Notes: generated from the letters alone by a model not told the origin. Positions 23,643-31,339 are shown, counted from the stretch's first letter. The stretch: DNA of 36,835 nucleotides from Chloroflexota bacterium (GCA_013151955.1 JAADHH010000047.1:1-36835), one strand, 5' to 3'. Numbers and translations: made by a program.

Positions 23643-25169
23643 TCAACCGAGAGATTCCTGAAAAAGCATCATTTGATGCGCTTGATTTGAGTAACGCGAC
23701 ATCTGTCGTTCCGCTAGCCGCCTTGCAACCGGTGTCCAGCGGTCGAGCGTCTTTGCAAGGGCTGCCAGATCAAGAACATTGAGAAGCTTGGCCGTTATAG
23801 GCCGCTTCGAATCCCAGAAGATGAGTGACGACCAGAACTCAGTTGCAAGCGAAGAAGTGACCAGTTCGTAGAGGACATCACACTCCGCTTCCGAGTCGCA
23901 TGGAAACAAGTAGCAAGTATCGTCCAGTACAATGGGCTGTCCATCGCAAGGGCCGACCTTGGAAAACTTGAGCTCCTTATAAAGTCCAGAAATTGCTACC
24001 TTCCATGCCGTAAGCGAATAGGGGCCGATTCCAAAGATTGAAAACGGAGGTCTTTTCTTGTAGATCGAGCTTCCGCGCTTGTCGAGGATGTCGGAGTGGG
24101 AGAGCAGGTATTGCCAAGCGAGCGGAGCGCGGCGCTCAAGGTCCAGAGGCGATTCCTCCATAGACCGGTGAGGGATCAAGACGAACTTACGTGGCTTACG
24201 CCCATGAACAACGTCGGAACTTTTCAGGAGAGGAAAAACAACGTCGGCTTCAATAGAAACGCGCTCCCCCAAGCCATTGATGAGGATGCCTTGTTTCTGT
24301 GAGAATACAAACACCCGACTACTGTCATGCTTGACGCCCGAGCGCCATCCAACGAGTCCGTCGCGGTACAAGAAGGCGAGACGGTCGTATGCCTTTGGGT
24401 CGGCCACAAGGCGGCCCTCGCGCATACCAAATCGCGATGAAGGCGTTGTAGAGTGCAAGGTCTCGTAGACATCGCAATCTGTCGTTCTCGAACCTGGGTT
24501 CAAGCGCACTACAAGTAAGCAGGCATCAACCGAAGCACCGAACTCTTGAAAAGCGTTTATTCGATAGATTGCGGCCGACTCAATTTGAGTGCGCCTAGAC
24601 CAGGAGAAGTAGAGAATCTTTCTGGCGACAGTGGTTTTACAGAGAACGGCCATCGCCCCCACTCGACCCTCCAGCCACCTCATGGACTCACGCAGCATCC
24701 ACTCAGAAATGTCGAAGTTAGATCGGCCAGTGAGAGCATCGATTCCGCGCAGGCCATCCATATTGATTTTTTGTGGTAGGTTCGCGCCGCCGAGTGATCC
24801 CACCGCAGCGTTAGTTACCCAAGGAGGATTGCCAATTACAAGGAGGGGGTCGGGCAAATTGGACAGCACACGATCCCAAGGCACCTTGAAGAAATCACCG
24901 CACTCGACCCGCGCGTTCGGATGATTGGCAACAATCTCTTGGGAAACCTGCACATACGTCGGGTTGCGGTCGAGACCCCGCACAGTAGTCGCATTGGGGA
25001 AGGCATGGAGGGAGGCATCCAGAAACGCACCCTTCCCGCACGTAGGTTCCAGTATGGAGGAGGGTGACAGGCCTGTATGTACCAGTAGCCTGCAGACCTC
25101 ACGTGCAAGGCGAGAGGGGGTTTGAAAATCCCCAAACTCAACCTTCTGCTTCGCTTGTCCCATGCTCAT
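23643..25169 (-). CDS. N6-adenine-type DNA methyltransferase, orphan
   Basis: A 508-aa SAM-dependent DNA methyltransferase of the gamma/type-II-like class. Motif X is FGDFQTPSRLA (about 12-22), motif I is ILEPTCGKGAFLDAS (about 39-53), and motif IV is VIGNPPWV (about 111-118), typical of exocyclic amino methylation, usually N6-adenine. The long remainder (about 200-500) probably holds the target-recognition domain. No endonuclease or specificity gene adjoins it, so it is either solitary or a methyltransferase part of a broken system. The gene looks less GC-rich than its neighbours and sits beside the 90-bp repeat, so transfer is plausible. The start is ATG 25169 or 25163; AAGGGGTGG lies 10-15 nt upstream. 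The recognition sequence is unknown. Confidence 0.85.
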   Translation of the reverse strand: MSMGQAKQKVEFGDFQTPSRLAREVCRLLVHTGLSPSSILEPTCGKGAFLDASLHAFPNATTVRGLDRNPTYVQVSQEIVANHPNARVECGDFFKVPWDRVLSNLPDPLLVIGNPPWVTNAAVGSLGGANLPQKINMDGLRGIDALTGRSNFDISEWMLRESMRWLEGRVGAMAVLCKTTVARKILYFSWSRRTQIESAAIYRINAFQEFGASVDACLLVVRLNPGSRTTDCDVYETLHSTTPSSRFGMREGRLVADPKAYDRLAFLYRDGLVGWRSGVKHDSSRVFVFSQKQGILINGLGERVSIEADVVFPLLKSSDVVHGRKPRKFVLIPHRSMEESPLDLERRAPLAWQYLLSHSDILDKRGSSIYKKRPPFSIFGIGPYSLTAWKVAISGLYKELKFSKVGPCDGQPIVLDDTCYLFPCDSEAECDVLYELVTSSLATEFWSSLIFWDSKRPITAKLLNVLDLAALAKTLDRWTPVARRLAERQMSRYSNQAHQMMLFQESLG

Positions 25170-25261
25170 TTAACGCGATCCACCCCTTGGACTGTGCCCG
25201 CTTTGTCAAGCACTCGCCGGTATTGGACGGGGCCTTTCAAAGTTCTTATGTTTGTTTTTGT

Positions 25262-25343
25262 AGGACACAGATTTTCACAGAAAAACACAGATAAAACATG
25301 TAGAAAAAATCTGTGTGCGAAGCCTGTGTACATCTGTGTTCCT
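25262..25343. repeat. ACACAGAT-type imperfect palindromic repeat
   Basis: AGGACACAGAT (25262-25272) and ATCTGTGTTCCT (25332-25343) are inverted ends, with inner copies ACACAGAT and ATCTGTGT. The same motif family occurs inside the element at 22264-22452 and at 36777-36827. The last 8 bases overlap the start of the 90-bp repeat. Confidence 0.7.
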
Positions 25344-25425
25344 CGTCCTTTTGTCAACTGTCCCGTCAGGGACCCCGTTTTCCGATCAAGGTCTCGGACA
25401 GTCGTAGGAATTTTGAAAAGCCCTG
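25336..25425. repeat. Long direct repeat, copy 2
   Basis: This is identical to window bases 1-90 and in the same orientation. It is the only exact repeat of this length I found. It lies between the methyltransferase gene and the GldG-like cluster. Its left end may extend further, but copy 1 is cut by the window edge. Confidence 0.9.
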
Positions 25426-25562
25426 GGTATTGGAGCCGCCATTGCAAGGCATTGGAAATCGTCAGGTACCCAATCTGATGTCTGCAAACACCCTCGCCTC
25501 GCTTTTGAGGCGCTCCACTGTTAACTTGGTCACTCGTGCTCGTCTTTCTGCCGCAACGACAA

Positions 25563-25580
25563 CGCCCCGGTCACGGGGCG
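25563..25580 (-). terminator. Hairpin straddling the DUF4340 stop codon
   Basis: On the minus strand CGCCCC...GGGGCG forms a 6-bp GC stem whose loop contains the TGA stop of the DUF4340 gene. It is followed by TTGTCGTTG rather than a clean T-run, so it is a weak candidate terminator for the ABC operon. Confidence 0.35.
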
Positions 25581-26203
25581 CTCGTCGCTGACGGCGTGGC
25601 GATGGCTTCTGGTGTGGCGGTTTGCGTGACGGCCGGCGTTGCGGTGAACGTCGGCGTGGGCGTTGGTTTGCGCGGTGGCTTGGTAATCAGCCGGCGTAGG
25701 TCGTCAATCAGGCTGCTGGTTACCAGGTAGATCGCCGGGTTGTCATTTTGCTGCACGTAGTAGGAAAATCCTTGCGGGTTTTTGTCCCCAACCTGTAGGG
25801 TTTGGGTTTGGTTCTCGGTCAGGCCGATATCCACGGTCATTGTATGGGTGACGAGTCCGAAGGGGGCGAGGTCGGCCGGCGGGTTGGTGATCACCCGGCT
25901 GGCCGTGATCTTCGCCAAGCGGCTCGTCAGGCTGTTCAACCGTGTGGCGTCGGCTGTATCTGTGATGGGGGCTTCGATTTGCCACGTCCCGCCGGAATCT
26001 TTCACCAGCCGGGCCTCCTGCTTCGTTTGCAGGTCGTGTACTTCGAGGCGATTGATGTGGTCGGCGGGAAGGCTCCACAATGTGGAGACGCTGGGTGTCG
26101 GGGTCGCGGATGGCGTTTGCCCGCTGCCCATTTCGCCAAAGTAAACGTATGCTCCCAAAGCGATGAGCACAACCACCAGGATGATCGTGTTTCTTGTGTT
26201 CAT
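25571..26203 (-). CDS. DUF4340-domain protein of the Gld-type ABC cluster
   Basis: A 210-aa protein with an N-terminal membrane anchor (about 6-24), a Thr/Pro/Ser linker, and a DUF4340 domain (about 40-170) with the repeated beta pattern IEAPITDTADATRLNSLTSRL and SYYVQQNDNPAIYLV. A Thr/Pro-rich C-terminal tail follows (about 172-210). DUF4340 proteins commonly follow GldG-like genes and are thought to be extracytoplasmic partners of the ABC system. The substrate is unknown. Start ATG 26203 has AGGAGGG directly upstream and lies 10 bp after the GldG-like stop. Confidence 0.88.
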   Translation of the reverse strand: MNTRNTIILVVVLIALGAYVYFGEMGSGQTPSATPTPSVSTLWSLPADHINRLEVHDLQTKQEARLVKDSGGTWQIEAPITDTADATRLNSLTSRLAKITASRVITNPPADLAPFGLVTHTMTVDIGLTENQTQTLQVGDKNPQGFSYYVQQNDNPAIYLVTSSLIDDLRRLITKPPRKPTPTPTFTATPAVTQTATPEAIATPSATSAP

Positions 26204-26213
26204 TATTCCCTCC

Positions 26214-27782
26214 TCAACGCCGTCGCCACCAGATAACCCCGCCCAGGATCAGCACCAGGGTCGGAATGAGGATCGTGGTCACAACGAAAATGAAGTTGCT
26301 CTGCGGGCGGGTGAGGATGAGCGAATGTTGTGCGGGAGGCTTCGGACGGATGGAGATCAGCGTTTCCTCCTCGCTCAGCCAGTTGATGGCGTTCAGGAAC
26401 AGGTCGGTATTTCCAAACGCTCCGCGCACAGACTGCAACACACCATTTGAAACGAAGTCGGAATCGCCGATGACGATCAATCTCGCTTTGGGGGCCTGTG
26501 TTTTCCCGTTGGTCGCGGGTGCGTTGCTGCCTCCCTTTTCGATGACGGCAGCGATTGTGAGGGGTCCCTTGGTGTCTTTTCCGTTGTCGAACCTGACTTT
26601 CTGGTTTTGGAAGTCGGTCTCTCCCCAACTGTCCGGTGATGTCTGGATCAGTGGGGTGACGAGCACGTCGGCGGGTTTGTCCGCCGGCAGGTTGAGCGAA
26701 CGGGCCAGGGGGAAGAAGCTGGTAAGGCCACCCATGTCTTTGGTGATCTGGTGGAATGGGTAATGAGAGACGAGCGGCGAGCCGACATCTCCGAAGAAAG
26801 AGCTCGAGGGGTCAATCACGGCGTCATTGCGAAAGGCGACCCCATACTTGGTCAGAAGGTCTCCCAACGGGTCGGGAAGTTTGGGGTCGGACATGACCAA
26901 CAGGTTTCCCCCCTTGTCCACGTAATCTGTCAGCCGTTGCAACTCTTCGTTCACCAGGGGGAGTTGCGGGGCCGCCAGCACAACCACGGCAGCATCGCTG
27001 GGCACGGTGTTGGTCACGGCCAGATTGAGCGATTTGACCGTATAGTTGTCTTTCTGCAAAAGGCCGCTGATCTGGCTGTAGCCGCCTTGGGCGCTCGATT
27101 TAGGGTCTCGTTCTTGATGGCCGGTGACGAAATAGACGACCGGGCTCTGGTCTCGCGAGACTTTGATGATGGCGCTGGTGAAGTCTTGTTCTTGCAGGCC
27201 AAAGATGTTCTGTTTCTTGTCGCCGCGCTGGAAGACCAACGTCCCATAACTGGTGATCTGGAACTGGCGAGCCAGGGCCGGTTTCAAGTCCGGGTCTACG
27301 AACTCGTAGGTAAATTTGTCGGTGCGGGCGGCATATTCCTTGAGCAGGTCTTCGGCGTCTTGCCGGCGATTGTTTGTTTGTTGGAAGAAGGCCGTCACAT
27401 GAATCGGCGCTTTCAGGTTGGCCAGCACCTGCGTTGTTTGCGCGGAGAGGGAGAACTTCTTTTCGGCTGTCAGGTCGATCCGTTTGGCGTGTCGTACGCC
27501 CAGGAAGTTCAGCAAGGCGATGATACCCAGAAAGGCCACCGACATGATGACGGCGTTCGACCCGTAGCGCGCCTGGCGACCGGTGACTGCTGCGCGTACG
27601 GTGGCCGGATTGGTGAGCACGGCCAGGCCGATGAGAGCGGCCCCGATGACCAGCGGAGCTTCGGCGCGCATGTTGAACTGGCCGGTGATGACCCAGATGA
27701 GCAACCCCACGACGAGGAGCGCCACCCCTCCCAGGCCGAGGGAAAGGCTTGCCTTTTTGACGTTTTCGTACAGTCTGTTCAC
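26214..27782 (-). CDS. GldG-family extracytoplasmic ABC-associated protein
   Basis: A 522-aa protein from GTG 27782, chosen over the 547-aa ORF because GGAGG lies just upstream. The N-terminal part has two membrane segments (about 12-34 and 40-60) and perhaps a third near 85-105, then FSLSAQTTQVLANLKAPIHVTAFF begins the GldG-type extracytoplasmic domain. VVYFVTGHQERDP, AAVVVLAAPQLPL and GNLLVMSDPKLPDPLGDLL are conserved blocks of the family, and the C-terminus carries a final membrane helix with a short basic tail (IWWRRR). In Bacteroidota GldG works in gliding. Here the genes probably serve a different transport or envelope role. It is encoded 16 bp after the permease. Confidence 0.88.
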   Translation of the reverse strand: MNRLYENVKKASLSLGLGGVALLVVGLLIWVITGQFNMRAEAPLVIGAALIGLAVLTNPATVRAAVTGRQARYGSNAVIMSVAFLGIIALLNFLGVRHAKRIDLTAEKKFSLSAQTTQVLANLKAPIHVTAFFQQTNNRRQDAEDLLKEYAARTDKFTYEFVDPDLKPALARQFQITSYGTLVFQRGDKKQNIFGLQEQDFTSAIIKVSRDQSPVVYFVTGHQERDPKSSAQGGYSQISGLLQKDNYTVKSLNLAVTNTVPSDAAVVVLAAPQLPLVNEELQRLTDYVDKGGNLLVMSDPKLPDPLGDLLTKYGVAFRNDAVIDPSSSFFGDVGSPLVSHYPFHQITKDMGGLTSFFPLARSLNLPADKPADVLVTPLIQTSPDSWGETDFQNQKVRFDNGKDTKGPLTIAAVIEKGGSNAPATNGKTQAPKARLIVIGDSDFVSNGVLQSVRGAFGNTDLFLNAINWLSEEETLISIRPKPPAQHSLILTRPQSNFIFVVTTILIPTLVLILGGVIWWRRR

Positions 27783-27798
27783 GACGAAACCTCCACGA

Positions 27799-28509
27799 TT
27801 AGCTCCACCGTCTGCTTTCCAAAGAGCGCACAGACAGGAAGAGGAATGCAACAACAAGGCTCAGGTAATAGATCACATCTTTGGTGTCTATCACACCCCG
27901 TGTCAGGTCCGATGTGTGACTGGAAAGGGAGAGATAGCTGAGTATACTGCTGAGACTCCCCCCCATGAAACTCCCCGCAGCATCGGCCAGCCAGAGGACG
28001 AGCAGCAAAACGATGCCCAAAACGGCGGCCACGATTTGGTTGCGGCTCAGAGAAGAGGTGAATACTCCGACCGAAAGGTAGCCGGCGCCGGCCAGGATCA
28101 GCCCCAAATAGCCCGAAAGGATCGGCCCGCCGTCTGGATGGCCGAAAGCGAACAGTACCAGCGGGTAAACAAGGGTCAGGGAAATCATGGCCAGGAACAG
28201 GGTCAGGCTGGCCAGGAACTTGCCCAAAACGACTTCCCAATCTCGCACCGGCGAAGTGAGCAGCAGCTCGATGGTTCCGGAGCGGTGCTCTTCTGCCAGC
28301 AGGCGCATGGTGAGCATGGGGGCAATGAGCAGAAAGATGAAACTCAAGTTACCAAAGATAAAACGCATAGTGGCTTCGCGGGAAAAGTACAGGATCATAG
28401 AGAACAGGTAACCCCCGATGACCAGAAAAGCGGCCGTGACAATGTAGGCGATGGGGGAAACGAAGTAGGCATAGATTTCCCGTTGGGCGATGGTGAATGT
28501 ATTGCGCAT
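27799..28509 (-). CDS. ABC-2 type permease (GldF-like)
   Basis: A 236-aa integral membrane protein with six hydrophobic segments and the family pattern TIAQREIYAYFVSPIAYIV at the N-terminus and MRLLAEEHRSGTIELLLTSPV in the first third. It would form the channel with the ATPase encoded upstream. The start is ATG 28509 with GGAGGTGTGACGT before it. The 106-bp gap to the ATPase gene holds degenerate repeat-like sequence, but no promoter is obvious, so all four genes are probably one transcript. Confidence 0.9.
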   Translation of the reverse strand: MRNTFTIAQREIYAYFVSPIAYIVTAAFLVIGGYLFSMILYFSREATMRFIFGNLSFIFLLIAPMLTMRLLAEEHRSGTIELLLTSPVRDWEVVLGKFLASLTLFLAMISLTLVYPLVLFAFGHPDGGPILSGYLGLILAGAGYLSVGVFTSSLSRNQIVAAVLGIVLLLVLWLADAAGSFMGGSLSSILSYLSLSSHTSDLTRGVIDTKDVIYYLSLVVAFLFLSVRSLESRRWS

Positions 28510-28615
28510 ACGTCACACCTCCAAGAAAGAGTGAGAACCGTAACTGGCCGCGTAGTTGTAGAAGCAGGGTGCGTAATACGTGATGTGTTGCGCAGGGTGC
28601 TCTACGTTGCTGTTG

Positions 28616-29563
28616 CTACGCTGCGTCTTCGTCTTCATCTTCATTTGTGTCTTCTTCAGCGGTGAGTTGCAGGAAGACATCTTCCAGGCTGGCCCCGAGC
28701 GCGCGCATTTCCAGGAGGCCCCAGCCGTTTTGTACGGCCGCGGCAGCGATCTCCGGCCGGCAATCGGTTGCGCTGTCACAGGTGATTTCGAAGCCGTTGT
28801 CCCCGGCCGGCTCTACCGATGTTACGCCCCCGATGTTACCGAGCAGTGCCGGCGTCTCTTCGGCCGGTTGCTGGAGCTTTAGGAGGACCCGTTCTGCGCC
28901 CTCGGCGCGGGCGCTGAGGCGCTCCGGCGAATCGACTGCGACCAGGTGTCCTTTGTTGATGATGATCACGCGGTTGCAGATTTGGCTGACTTCGGGGAGG
29001 ATGTGGGTGCTGAGGATCACGGTGTGCTCTTTTCCCAGCTCCTTGATCAGGCCGCGAACTTCGATGATCTGTTTGGGGTCCAGCCCGATGGTCGGTTCGT
29101 CGAGGACTAACACATCGGGGTTGTGGATCAGTGCCTGGGCCAGTCCGACGCGCTGGCGGTACCCTTTGGAGAGTTGGCCGATCAGTTGGTCGGCGCGATC
29201 CTCGATCCAGCACGTGTCCATGACATCCCAAACGTGGTCCTCGCGGTCATCCACGCCACGAAGTTTGGCCACAAAATCGAGGTAGGCATAGACCGTCATC
29301 TCGGGATAGAGGGGGACCGTTTCGGGCAAGTACCCGACATGGCGGCGCGCCTCCAGCGATTGTGAGAATACGTCGTAGCCGGCGATCTTCACGGTGCCGT
29401 CGCTGGGGGGCATGAAACCGGTGAGGATGCGCATGGTGGTCGTTTTCCCTGCACCGTTCGGGCCGAGGAAGCCCAGCACCTCACCCTTCTCGACATGGAA
29501 GTTCAAATCCTCGATAGCTGTGAAGTCTCCGTAGTACTTGGTTAGGTTTGATACTTCGATCAT
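28616..29563 (-). CDS. ABC transporter ATP-binding protein (GldA-like)
   Basis: A 315-aa ATPase. Walker A is GPNGAGKTT (about 34-42), the signature LSKGYRQRVGLAQAL (about 131-145), Walker B VLVLDEPTIGLDP, and the switch histidine lies in ILSTHILPEVSQ. A C-terminal accessory domain (about 225-300) is typical of the GldA/CcmA-type subfamily. The tail is very acidic (EEDTNEDEDEDAA). It is the first gene of the four-gene cluster, preceded by RBS-like GGGTGGTGA and by an attenuator-like leader with a consensus promoter. The direction of transport cannot be read from the sequence. Confidence 0.92.
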   Translation of the reverse strand: MIEVSNLTKYYGDFTAIEDLNFHVEKGEVLGFLGPNGAGKTTTMRILTGFMPPSDGTVKIAGYDVFSQSLEARRHVGYLPETVPLYPEMTVYAYLDFVAKLRGVDDREDHVWDVMDTCWIEDRADQLIGQLSKGYRQRVGLAQALIHNPDVLVLDEPTIGLDPKQIIEVRGLIKELGKEHTVILSTHILPEVSQICNRVIIINKGHLVAVDSPERLSARAEGAERVLLKLQQPAEETPALLGNIGGVTSVEPAGDNGFEITCDSATDCRPEIAAAAVQNGWGLLEMRALGASLEDVFLQLTAEEDTNEDEDEDAA

Positions 29564-29592
29564 AGTTCACCACCCTATCGAATTGCAACAAG

Positions 29593-29656
29593 AAAAAAAT
29601 CTCGCAAATCGGGCTCTGCTGGTTGCAACGGAGCAGAGTCCGGCCCAATTTGAGAG
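29593..29656 (-). terminator. Attenuator-like terminator in the leader of the Gld-type ABC operon
   Basis: On the minus strand CTCTCAAATTGGGC...CTCTGCT pairs with AGCAGAGCCCGATTTGCGAG, a long stem with small internal loops, followed at once by seven T residues (29593-29599) and only about 30 nt before the ATG. Because no gene lies upstream on this strand, a terminator in this place suggests regulated premature termination. The leader also folds a separate 8-bp hairpin (GGGCAGAA/TTCTGTCC, one G-U). GGAGC in that region could pair with GCTCC of the terminator stem as an anti-terminator. It does not match any riboswitch class I recognise. Confidence 0.65.
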
Positions 29657-29713
29657 ATATAGATTGCTTCGCTCCTCTTGGTGGACAGAAACCTTCTGCC
29701 CTAATTACGGGAC

Positions 29714-29742
29714 ATTTTACCACAACGGAATGTGCTTGTCAA
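29714..29742 (-). promoter_or_regulatory. Consensus promoter of the Gld-type ABC operon
   Basis: On the minus strand a perfect TTGACA (29737-29742), 17-bp spacer and TAAAAT (29714-29719). The start near 29707 gives a leader of about 144 nt. Confidence 0.75.
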
Positions 29743-29899
29743 AAAAGGCACCGGTGCGGGGGGGCGTGTGTGGGGGCGGGCGGCGTTCTTCCTTGCGCAA
29801 TCGGGCATACCCAGGTCTTGTGCCCCTCTTGCCTTGCCCCTCCGCGTCCGGTGCCTCTCGCTCTTGCCGATCGTGCCAGGCTCTGCTATACTGTGGATT

Positions 29900-30733
29900 A
29901 TGAAAGCTAAGCGGGTAATCGCGCTAATCGAGGTAACAAGACCGCACAGCGCGCTGGCTGCGGCGCTGGCTACAGTGGCCGGAGCCCATCTGGCGCAGCC
30001 TACGCCCTCGGTCGTCTGGTTTCAGGCGGCAGCAGTGACCTGGCTCCTGGCTGCCGCCGGCAACAGTTTCAACGATAGCCTCGATGGTGCGGTAGACAGG
30101 ATCAATCGGCCTGGCCGTCCCATCCCTTCCGGACGGCTGTCCGCCGGCACCGCGCGCATGTTGGCACATCTGTGTGCCCTTTTTGCCCTGCTTCTGGCGA
30201 TCCCTTTGGGGGCCCTGTCCGTGTTGGGGACGGCAACGGGTATCTTGCTGCTGTACGGCTACTCGTTGTGGCTGCGAAATGTCCCGTTCGTTGGCAATGC
30301 CGTTGTGGCCTTGTTGTCGGGAATGGCTGTGGTTTATGGAGGGATCATAGGAAATCAGGTATCGGTCGTGTGGGGAGGGGCCGGACTGATTTTTCTCTTC
30401 ATGTTCACGCGCGAAATTTTGAAGACGGTGCCGGATGAGGTGGGCGACCGCCTGGCCGGACTGCGCACGGTGGCGACTGTCTTCGGTGGCCCGGTGGCGA
30501 TGAGCGTGTGTTGGTGGGGGGTGCTGCTGATGGGCACCTGGCCGGCTTTGCTGTGGCTGGTCCATCCGGCATTCTCGACGGGGGTTGTTGTCGCGGGCGT
30601 GGTGTACTATGCCGGCGTGGGGTATGGCCTGTGGCAGATTCGCCAGAATCCAGGCCGCGAACTGTCACAGCGCCTTATCGTGACCAGCAAAATTTGGGGG
30701 ATGGTCATGTTGGTGGTCGTGTTGGCACGCTAG
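29900..30733 (+). CDS. UbiA-family prenyltransferase
   Basis: A 277-aa integral membrane enzyme with about eight hydrophobic helices. The first aspartate-rich motif is NSFNDSLDGAVDRINRPGRP (about 55-74), matching NDxxDxxxD, and the second is VPDEVGDRLAGLRT (about 178-191). These bind the prenyl-diphosphate via Mg2+. The pattern is closest to the geranylgeranylglycerol-phosphate/DGGGP-synthase-like and chlorophyll-type branch, but the acceptor cannot be named. Start ATG 29900 is preferred over 29732 because the family N-terminus (ALIEVTRPHSALAAAL) begins there; the ribosome-binding site is weak. It is monocistronic. Confidence 0.88.
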   Translation: MKAKRVIALIEVTRPHSALAAALATVAGAHLAQPTPSVVWFQAAAVTWLLAAAGNSFNDSLDGAVDRINRPGRPIPSGRLSAGTARMLAHLCALFALLLAIPLGALSVLGTATGILLLYGYSLWLRNVPFVGNAVVALLSGMAVVYGGIIGNQVSVVWGGAGLIFLFMFTREILKTVPDEVGDRLAGLRTVATVFGGPVAMSVCWWGVLLMGTWPALLWLVHPAFSTGVVVAGVVYYAGVGYGLWQIRQNPGRELSQRLIVTSKIWGMVMLVVVLAR

Positions 30734-31083
30734 GGGGTGGTGGCCCTCTTTCCCTGAAGGCATTTACCCCCCTTTCCCCCGAAAAATGACACCGTTCCTG
30801 GCTCTTGTTTATGTAAACCAAACGCTTTCTGGACGCCTGATCCAAGCCACCAGGACAATATTCAAGTAACCATTATGTCAATTCAACTTATTACCGTGTG
30901 CTTTTCTGGCGGAGACGTGCCGGGGGGCTGGTCATGATGAATCTGGACAAATTTTCCGACCAAAAGAACGTGAATTCAAGTAACAGGTATGGTTGATACT
31001 GTTGTGGATAGTGTGGATAAGTGCGAAGGCCTGCCCTTCACCGAGGTGGCAGGGCAGGCCTTAAAGGAAGAGGAAATGGGAGT
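30734..31083. other. Intergenic region after UbiA: short repeats, DnaA-box-like pair, hairpin
   Basis: It contains two copies of ATTCAAGTAAC (30860-30870 and 30974-30984), a pair of sites TGTGGATAG (31003-31011) and TGTGGATAA (31012-31020), and a 12-bp hairpin at 31026-31062. No gene is supported; the plus-strand ORF 30989-31276 is the shadow of the DUF5679 gene. Confidence 0.5.
31026..31062. terminator. Perfect 12-bp hairpin after the DUF5679 gene
   Basis: AAGGCCTGCCCT (31026-31037) pairs perfectly with AGGGCAGGCCTT (31051-31062), with a 13-nt loop. It lies 21 bp beyond the DUF5679 stop codon. There is no T-run on either strand, so it is a strong hairpin but an atypical terminator. Confidence 0.5.
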
Positions 31084-31233
31084 TTACTTGAGTGGGAGGA
31101 AACGCATTACTGCTGTGCCGCAAGTGGGGCAGGCACCCTTTGCGGCCGGCCGCCCGTTCTTCGTTGTGACCTGCTTCGCGTTCGTGATGTCACGGTGGGC
31201 CCGACATTTGACGCAATATCCCTTTACATCCAT
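31084..31233 (-). CDS. DUF5679-family small zinc-ribbon protein
   Basis: Not in the ORF track. A 49-aa protein reading MDVKGYCVKCRAHRDITNAK... with two CxxC pairs (CVKC and CPTC), a small zinc ribbon. AAGGAGGTC lies about 11 nt before the ATG and a consensus promoter precedes it. It closely resembles the first 50 residues of TopA here (YCMKCKEKRPM...GVCSVCGTGMFR), so free and fused forms of one domain coexist in the window. The family's function is unknown; nucleic-acid binding or a topoisomerase-related role is inference. Confidence 0.85.
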   Translation of the reverse strand: MDVKGYCVKCRAHRDITNAKQVTTKNGRPAAKGACPTCGTAVMRFLPLK

Positions 31234-31294
31234 TTGGTCTTTGACCTCCTTCTTGTGTTATAAGGCGAAAACATAATACTGATTAGTTGAAAAC

Positions 31295-31323
31295 AGTATA
31301 TCACATTACGCGCAGATTGTCAA
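31295..31323 (-). promoter_or_regulatory. Consensus promoter of the DUF5679 gene
   Basis: On the minus strand a perfect TTGACA (31318-31323), 17-bp spacer and TATACT (31295-31300). The start near 31288 gives a leader of about 55 nt. It sits 16 bp beyond the mobB stop, so the small gene is independent of the molybdate operon. Confidence 0.75.
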
Positions 31324-31339
31324 GGGGGTTTTGCATTTT

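Larger units (their letters stand above)
25170..25570. other. Intergenic region with ACACAGAT repeat, 90-bp repeat and terminator
   Basis: No gene is supported. It contains an ACACAGAT-type inverted repeat (25262-25343), the second copy of the 90-bp direct repeat (25336-25425), and the arm of a terminator-like hairpin that straddles the DUF4340 stop. The minus-strand ORF 25166-25447 and plus-strand ORFs run across the repeats and have no family resemblance. Confidence 0.6.
29564..29899. other. Intergenic region between the ABC operon and UbiA gene
   Basis: It holds the minus-strand promoter (29714-29742) and attenuator leader of the ABC operon. The plus-strand ORF extension 29732-29899 of the prenyltransferase frame is not supported as coding. 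No tRNA is visible. Confidence 0.55.

Noticed and set aside
29564-29707. T-box riboswitch in the ABC operon leader
   Set aside because: The sequence AGGGTGG near the start codon recalls the T-box core, but it lies after the terminator and not before it, and no specifier stem is visible. It is the ribosome-binding region.
30734-31083. Chromosomal origin
   Set aside because: Two DnaA-like sites alone are insufficient. There is no dnaA/dnaN neighbourhood and no AT-rich unwinding element.
30989-31276. Plus-strand ORF (95 aa) over the DUF5679 gene
   Set aside because: The reverse frame has a promoter, a ribosome-binding site and CxxC motifs of a known family. This frame has none and spans the hairpin.
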